From NCBI GenBank assembly GCA_963757335.1, contig CAVWRJ010000025.1:682001-746000 (forward strand): a stretch of 64,000 nt of DNA. The letters run 5' to 3'. The notes under the pieces are model-generated. The model did no database searches. It had not been told where the DNA came from and saw only the letters and a program-made list of their open reading frames with translations. Positions 60,911 through 64,000 of this stretch are shown piece after piece (the first letter of the stretch is position 1; each line of letters begins with the position of its first letter). Both the position numbers and the translations under genes were made by a program. The stretch is from DASQPA01 sp963757335 (GTDB lineage: Bacteria > Acidobacteriota > Thermoanaerobaculia > Multivoradales > UBA5704).

Positions 60911-61210
60911 GCCGTCCTTCGCGCCCAGGACCGCAGCGATGCGACCAGCGAGGTACTCGTAGTCCCTCCGGAGAGGGCCGACGAGGGCAGGGTCAGATTC
61001 GAACTGAGAGATGAGCCCCTTCGCTAGATCGCGAACGCGGCTGTCCATGTCCGAGTCCTTCAAGCCGCGTCTCCCCGAGGACAACCACCGACGAATCGCG
61101 ATCAGCGCGATCTCGTCAGGCCGACTCGCCACCGGACACCCTTCCTGCCAGGCCTGCGAAATGGCGACGACCACATTGGCTCGCGTCTCAGCGGAAACTT
61201 CCTCAGCCAC
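60905..61210 (-). CDS. Hypothetical cassette protein
   Basis: I choose GTG 61210 with GGGAGGAGCC upstream, giving 101 residues. The frame is open further back but runs through attC3. The protein is helical (ETRANVVVAISQAWQEGCPV, DPALVGPLRRDYEYLAGRIA) without signal or membrane segment. No family is recognised. It is flanked by attC-like sites 3 and 4 and so is one integron cassette. Confidence 0.65.
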   Translation of the reverse strand: MAEEVSAETRANVVVAISQAWQEGCPVASRPDEIALIAIRRWLSSGRRGLKDSDMDSRVRDLAKGLISQFESDPALVGPLRRDYEYLAGRIAAVLGAKDGG

Positions 61211-61283
61211 GGCTCCTCCCGTGCGGCTAACGTTGATGGCAGTGAGGCGAAGGCGCTCTGGCTTGAGAACGACATCCTTGGCC

Positions 61284-61345
61284 GCCCAACGCCTTGACCG
61301 CTCACCGACACGCACAGCGTGCTCGGTGGAGCGGCGGAGTTCTAC
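61284..61345 (-). other. attC-like site 3
   Basis: On the minus strand the core GTTGGGC (61284-61290) fits GTTRRRY. CCGCTCCACCGA pairs with TCGGTGAGCGG, leaving one extra C unpaired as in attC hairpins. The R'' end (GTAGAAC) is degenerate. It lies just beyond the DUF2442 stop. Confidence 0.7.
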
Positions 61346-61350
61346 GACAT

Positions 61351-61647
61351 CTACACACCTGCCAGCGACCATCTCTTGGCGAGTTTCAGCATCGCTGGCT
61401 CGTGCTTGGGCCAGTCATGCAAAACCGCCGGATCGAAATCCGCTCCGCTTGGCCAGACTAGAGTGTGAACCTCCGGGTCAATGGTAACCGCGGCGAACAT
61501 CGCAGGATCGCGAAGAGGTCCGTAGATCTCTCCCTCTGGGACTGCCTCCAGGTCGATCTCTCTGGCACTCTGGTCATCGAATCCGACCCGCAGTCGATAG
61601 CCCCCGAGAGGCTCAACTGAGGTCACGCTGTAAATCGGGTGCTCCAT
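61351..61647 (-). CDS. DUF2442-family protein
   Basis: The 98-residue protein IYSVTSVEPLGGYRLRVGFD then AREIDLEAVPEGEIYGPLRD and HTLVWPSGADFDPAVLHDWP has the conserved DUF2442 blocks (DF.P..L). Such proteins often pair with DUF4160 as possible toxin-antitoxin modules. Here it follows the VOC gene by 9 nt with its own AAGGAGG, so the two form a two-gene cassette. Confidence 0.88.
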   Translation of the reverse strand: MEHPIYSVTSVEPLGGYRLRVGFDDQSAREIDLEAVPEGEIYGPLRDPAMFAAVTIDPEVHTLVWPSGADFDPAVLHDWPKHEPAMLKLAKRWSLAGV

Positions 61648-61656
61648 GATGCCTCC

Positions 61657-62091
61657 TTACCTCAAGGGCTCAATGCAACCGGTGCGCCGCTCAGCCTGAG
61701 CTGAGGCCGGGCGACCTCCGAAGCAGATTATATAGCCATCGGGGTCCTCGACGTAGAAATCCTTCGTGCCCCACGCGGTCGCCGTAAGAGGCTTGATAAT
61801 CATTGCGCCATTCGCTGTGCACTGCGCGTAGAAGGCTTCGATGCCGTCAACGCCGGCCGCAGCGTCCAAGTGCTCATTCTCACGCCGGTGTCGGCGCTCT
61901 GAACCGTGCTTGGGCGCTTCCTTCAGGTGGAGCTCCAGCCCGTCCAACTGACCAATGGCATAGAACCCGTCCCACGGCTCGCCGAACGTGAAGCCGAGCT
62001 TCTGGTAGTAGGGGATCGAGCGGGCAAGGTCGTCGACCAGGAACTGGGGAGCGAAGGATGTCACCCGCGGCTTCGTCGTGGTAGTAGTCAT
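61657..62091 (-). CDS. VOC-family (bleomycin-resistance-like) cassette protein
   Basis: The 144-residue protein has QFLVDDLARSIPYYQKLGFT, IGQLDGLELHLKEAP and ATAWGTKDFYVEDPDGYIIC, with the late Glu typical of bleomycin-resistance/glyoxalase-fold proteins. It begins 30 bp after the attC2 core. VOC proteins are common integron cargo. Ligand sequestration or metal-dependent catalysis are both possible. Confidence 0.88.
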   Translation of the reverse strand: MTTTTTKPRVTSFAPQFLVDDLARSIPYYQKLGFTFGEPWDGFYAIGQLDGLELHLKEAPKHGSERRHRRENEHLDAAAGVDGIEAFYAQCTANGAMIIKPLTATAWGTKDFYVEDPDGYIICFGGRPASAQAERRTGCIEPLR

Positions 62092-62120
62092 CTAATAGCC
62101 GTGCTCAGAAATGTGATGCC

Positions 62121-62220
62121 GCCCAACGTTCCGAGCTGAGCGGCTTCGGCCCGCTCGGGCTCGTGCAAGATAGCCTACCAGCGCGGCGGGCCGAAGTCCG
62201 CTCCAGCGCCGAAGTTAGCC
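62121..62220 (-). other. attC-like site 2
   Basis: On the minus strand GGCTAAC (62214-62220) and GTTGGGC (62121-62127) bound 100 bp. The + strand shows GCGGCTTCGGCCCGC pairing with GCGGGCCGAAGTCCGC except for one extra T. The upstream gene's TAA lies inside GGCTAAC. This is the clearest attC in the window. Confidence 0.85.
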
Positions 62221-62631
62221 GTGCCGGCCGGTTACTGTGCGGCAGTAGCGCGCGTACAACTCCCAGTTTCCAGTGTCCGTGAGCAACTGTGGTTCGAGGA
62301 TTCTCCACAGCTCGTGCAAGGTCGATGCGGATGGCAGGTCGTCGTGGTCGTTACCCCAGAAGAGAGCGAAGTCGCTTTCAAGCGCCAATTCTGAGAGCAG
62401 GATGCCGAGCGCGCTCGCTGGAAGTGGTTGGCCCAGCCGAACCTGTTCGCGCGACACATCGACCACAGAATCCATCTCGCCGCCGATCGGTTTCACCTGC
62501 ATCACGCGTCCGGCTTTCGGAAAGATTCTACGTGCAGCGCGCTCCAGCCACTCGACACCTTGCACGGTCGCGACTTCGTAGTCGTTGGCAACTTGGTCGT
62601 CACTTGTAGTTGCCAATAGGAACTGTGTCAT
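62215..62631 (-). CDS. Hypothetical cassette protein
   Basis: The 138-residue protein begins MTQFLLATTSDDQVANDYEV and contains VQGVEWLERAARRIFPKAGR, LASALGILL-like helices and FALFWGNDHDDLPSASTLHE. It is soluble and mixed alpha/beta; I do not recognise the family. Its stop lies in attC2. Between it and the integrase remnant (62632-62795) no gene is seen; an attI site, if present, would be expected there, but none is clear. Confidence 0.7.
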   Translation of the reverse strand: MTQFLLATTSDDQVANDYEVATVQGVEWLERAARRIFPKAGRVMQVKPIGGEMDSVVDVSREQVRLGQPLPASALGILLSELALESDFALFWGNDHDDLPSASTLHELWRILEPQLLTDTGNWELYARYCRTVTGRHG

Positions 62632-62795
62632 CCAGACGGCTAATCCTATGTGTGACCGACAGCATCCGTCACTCGGCTGTCTGCCTTAGCGTCACCTGTC
62701 TTCTGTCGGAGATGTCTGCTCATTGCGGCTTGCATCAAGCTATCTCCCTCTGCATGTTCGACTTGCAGGCACTCTATCCTAGTTCAGGATCAGCG

Positions 62796-63200
62796 TCAAT
62801 GTTGGAGTGGATGTCGTATAAGCGGAACGGTAGAGGGAACTCGGCTCCTACACTTATCCGACTCAGAAACTGCATGCTTAGTAAAATCGCGATCCACCGG
62901 GCTCTGGACTCCCCCGCCGCCACGGTTGAGGACGTGGGCATAGATCATCGTAGTCTTCACGCTGCTGTGCCCCCAGGAGCTCCTGGACCGTCCAGATGTC
63001 ATAACCGCCCGCGAGGAGATGGTCGCGAAGGAATGACGGAGCGTATGGCAGGTGGCGTGCTTGGTGATGCCGGCCCTGCGCGCTGCGTCGTGGAAGGCTC
63101 GTTGGATCGTCCTCTCGTGGAGGTGATGGCGACCTCGTTCCTCCGTGGTCGTGTTGTGCCAGAGGCTCGGCGCCGGGAAGACCCACTGCCAGCCCTGCTT
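62796..63200 (-). pseudogene. intI: Integron integrase IntI, C-terminal remnant (frameshifts)
   Basis: Reading across frames gives GWQWVFPAPSLW (the IntI-specific region before the catalytic core), HHLHERTIQRAFHDAARRAG, CHTLRHSFATHLLAGGYDIW (catalytic HxxR), and TVQELLGHSSVKTTMIYAHV with LNRGGGGVQSPVD (His and the Tyr nucleophile). Frames shift near 63020 and 62970 (a GGGGG run). The N-terminal half, including the first catalytic Arg, is missing. The remnant points the same way as the cassettes, as in the inverted-integrase integrons of spirochaetes and planctomycetes. Confidence 0.88.
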
Positions 63201-63275
63201 CCCTCAGGTACCAGCCGTCTGCTGGGTCCCTGATCTCCTCGGCGTTGCGGGTACGCCCGCCATCTCGGCCCTGGT
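63200..63275 (-). pseudogene. HicA-like N-terminal fragment fused to IntI remnant
   Basis: After attC1 a short frame reads RTRNAEEIRDPADGWYLREA, resembling the start of HicA toxins (EI...ADGWYLVR). It then runs directly into the IntI remnant. HicA genes are frequent integron cassettes, so a deletion may have joined a HicA cassette to the integrase. The match is short and could be chance. Confidence 0.4.
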
Positions 63276-63289
63276 AGCGAACGTTGGGG

Positions 63290-63344
63290 GCCTAACCGGC
63301 GGTGCCGCGCAGCGGTGCCGTCCGGTTGAGGCCCGGTGTTAGGT
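63290..63344 (-). other. attC-like site 1
   Basis: On the minus strand ACCTAAC (63338-63344, perfect RYYYAAC) and GTTAGGC (63290-63296, perfect GTTRRRY) enclose 55 bp in which ACCGG pairs with CCGGT and an inner CCGC-TGC-GCGG hairpin forms. It lies just beyond the stop of the membrane-protein gene at 63366, so that gene is also a cassette. Confidence 0.8.
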
Positions 63345-63365
63345 GCCATACCGAACGCTGAGCGT

Positions 63366-64000
63366 TCACCGCAACTGCACCTCACGAGAGGAACGCCATT
63401 CGCGCAAGACGTGGGTGATCTCCGCATGAAGCAATTGCCCAACGCCCGCAATCACCCGTGCCTCATATAGGCGCCAACATGCTAGCGTTGCGACTGATAC
63501 AACGAGTCCCAGCAGCGCCAGCTCCCGGGTCGAAAGCACCAAGCTGAGTGGAAACACCACAAGTAGTGGCGGCTCAATCGGCAGGCCTAGGATCCAGAAT
63601 CGCGACGCAGCCTTGGCGGCAGCCAGCCGCACAGCATTCCGGAGCTGCTGCCGCTGGGCTGGAGTGTTGCCAGTGTCCGCCAGGCATTCCGCGTAGGTCC
63701 AGGAGATCTGGCGCAGGCTGATGACCCAGTATGCCAGCACGCCGAATGCTCGCCTGGAGAAGGGTAGTCGCGCTCCAACCCACGCCCTCGCACCGAGGCG
63801 GCCGCTCTTCGCGGCGGCGTAGAAGCTCTCCGCGAATTCTGGTGTCAACGAGGTGTACAACAGCCTCGCATCTACTCGGTCGATGAACGGCGGATTTCCC
63901 CTTCTAGGCAGCCTGCCAGCAGCGTTCAGAGAATCCGCGATCACAAGTGGCAGGTCATGAGCGACATGTAGGTACACCCACCCTGACAGACTCAATAGCG
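63366..64000 (-). CDS. Membrane-associated cassette protein (5' end may lie beyond the window)
   Basis: At least 209 residues, with a possible TTG start at 63995, although the frame remains open to the window edge. The first half is soluble (HVAHDLPLVIADSLNAAG, PFIDRVDARLLYTSLTPEFA). The second half has two hydrophobic helices (RRAFGVLAYWVISLRQISW, PLLVVFPLSLVLSTRELALL). The HDLPLVI-type segment faintly recalls DUF5995-like proteins, which I rate as low confidence. It is followed by attC1 and so is an integron cassette gene. Confidence 0.6.
   Translation of the reverse strand, partial: LLSLSGWVYLHVAHDLPLVIADSLNAAGRLPRRGNPPFIDRVDARLLYTSLTPEFAESFYAAAKSGRLGARAWVGARLPFSRRAFGVLAYWVISLRQISWTYAECLADTGNTPAQRQQLRNAVRLAAAKAASRFWILGLPIEPPLLVVFPLSLVLSTRELALLGLVVSVATLACWRLYEARVIAGVGQLLHAEITHVLREWRSSREVQLR

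Overview
The window is 64 kb of very GC-rich (roughly 70%) bacterial chromosome. A diderm is implied by predicted outer-membrane beta-barrels, a lipoprotein phosphatase and a DegP-type protease. The overall flavour is Acidobacteriota-like, perhaps Thermoanaerobaculia: OmpR-type winged helices fused to large sensor modules, many secreted peptidases, alanine/proline-rich linkers, toxin-antitoxin pairs scattered between housekeeping genes. That placement is an inference; no rRNA or tRNA gene was seen.

Layout. 1-2 kb: a 5'-cut gene, an IS481-like transposase remnant joined to a scrambled piece of a neighbouring kinase gene, six 42-bp tandem repeats and a decayed gene. 2-11 kb: an NtrY-like sensor kinase, a VCBS/FG-GAP-type secreted protein, a lipoprotein phosphatase with TPRs and a zeta-type toxin pair. 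11.5-18 kb: three related STAND-like ATPases (one membrane-anchored with TPRs, one free, one with an OmpR-type DNA-binding domain) around a small outer-membrane barrel, then an MNT/HEPN pair. 18-30 kb: FadL-like porin, urocanate hydratase, a tandem M42 peptidase with a dead first half, a DUF885 gene with seven frameshifts, an M49-like peptidase, two GNAT acetyltransferases and a trypsin-like protease. 30-43 kb: CoA-transferase, a nucleotidyltransferase toxin-like pair, VIT transporter, pyrE, an NtrX-like regulator preceded by a 20/21-bp repeat array, NUDIX, a VOC/WYL pair with a clear operator palindrome, MsrA, three PIN-toxin pairs, and an APC permease with an aminotransferase. 43-46 kb: a second 42-bp repeat array, two paralogous small secreted proteins and a Do/DegP protease. 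46.6-57.2 kb: the classic translation/RNA operon rimP-nusA-infB-ylxP-rbfA-nrnA-truB-rpsO-pnp, led by an attenuator-like hairpin. 57-60 kb: Cys-rich peptide, Nif3-like protein, an exordium-like secreted protein and gene remnants. 60.3-64 kb: an integron cassette array on the minus strand with several attC-like sites and a broken integron integrase in the same orientation as the cassettes.

Many genes, including essential nusA and infB, carry single-base frameshifts, often in G/C runs. The simplest reading is indel error in a long-read or draft assembly, so exact reading frames here need correction before protein sequences are trusted. Some lesions (transposase, integrase, Nif3 copy, VapC stub) are deletions and look biological.
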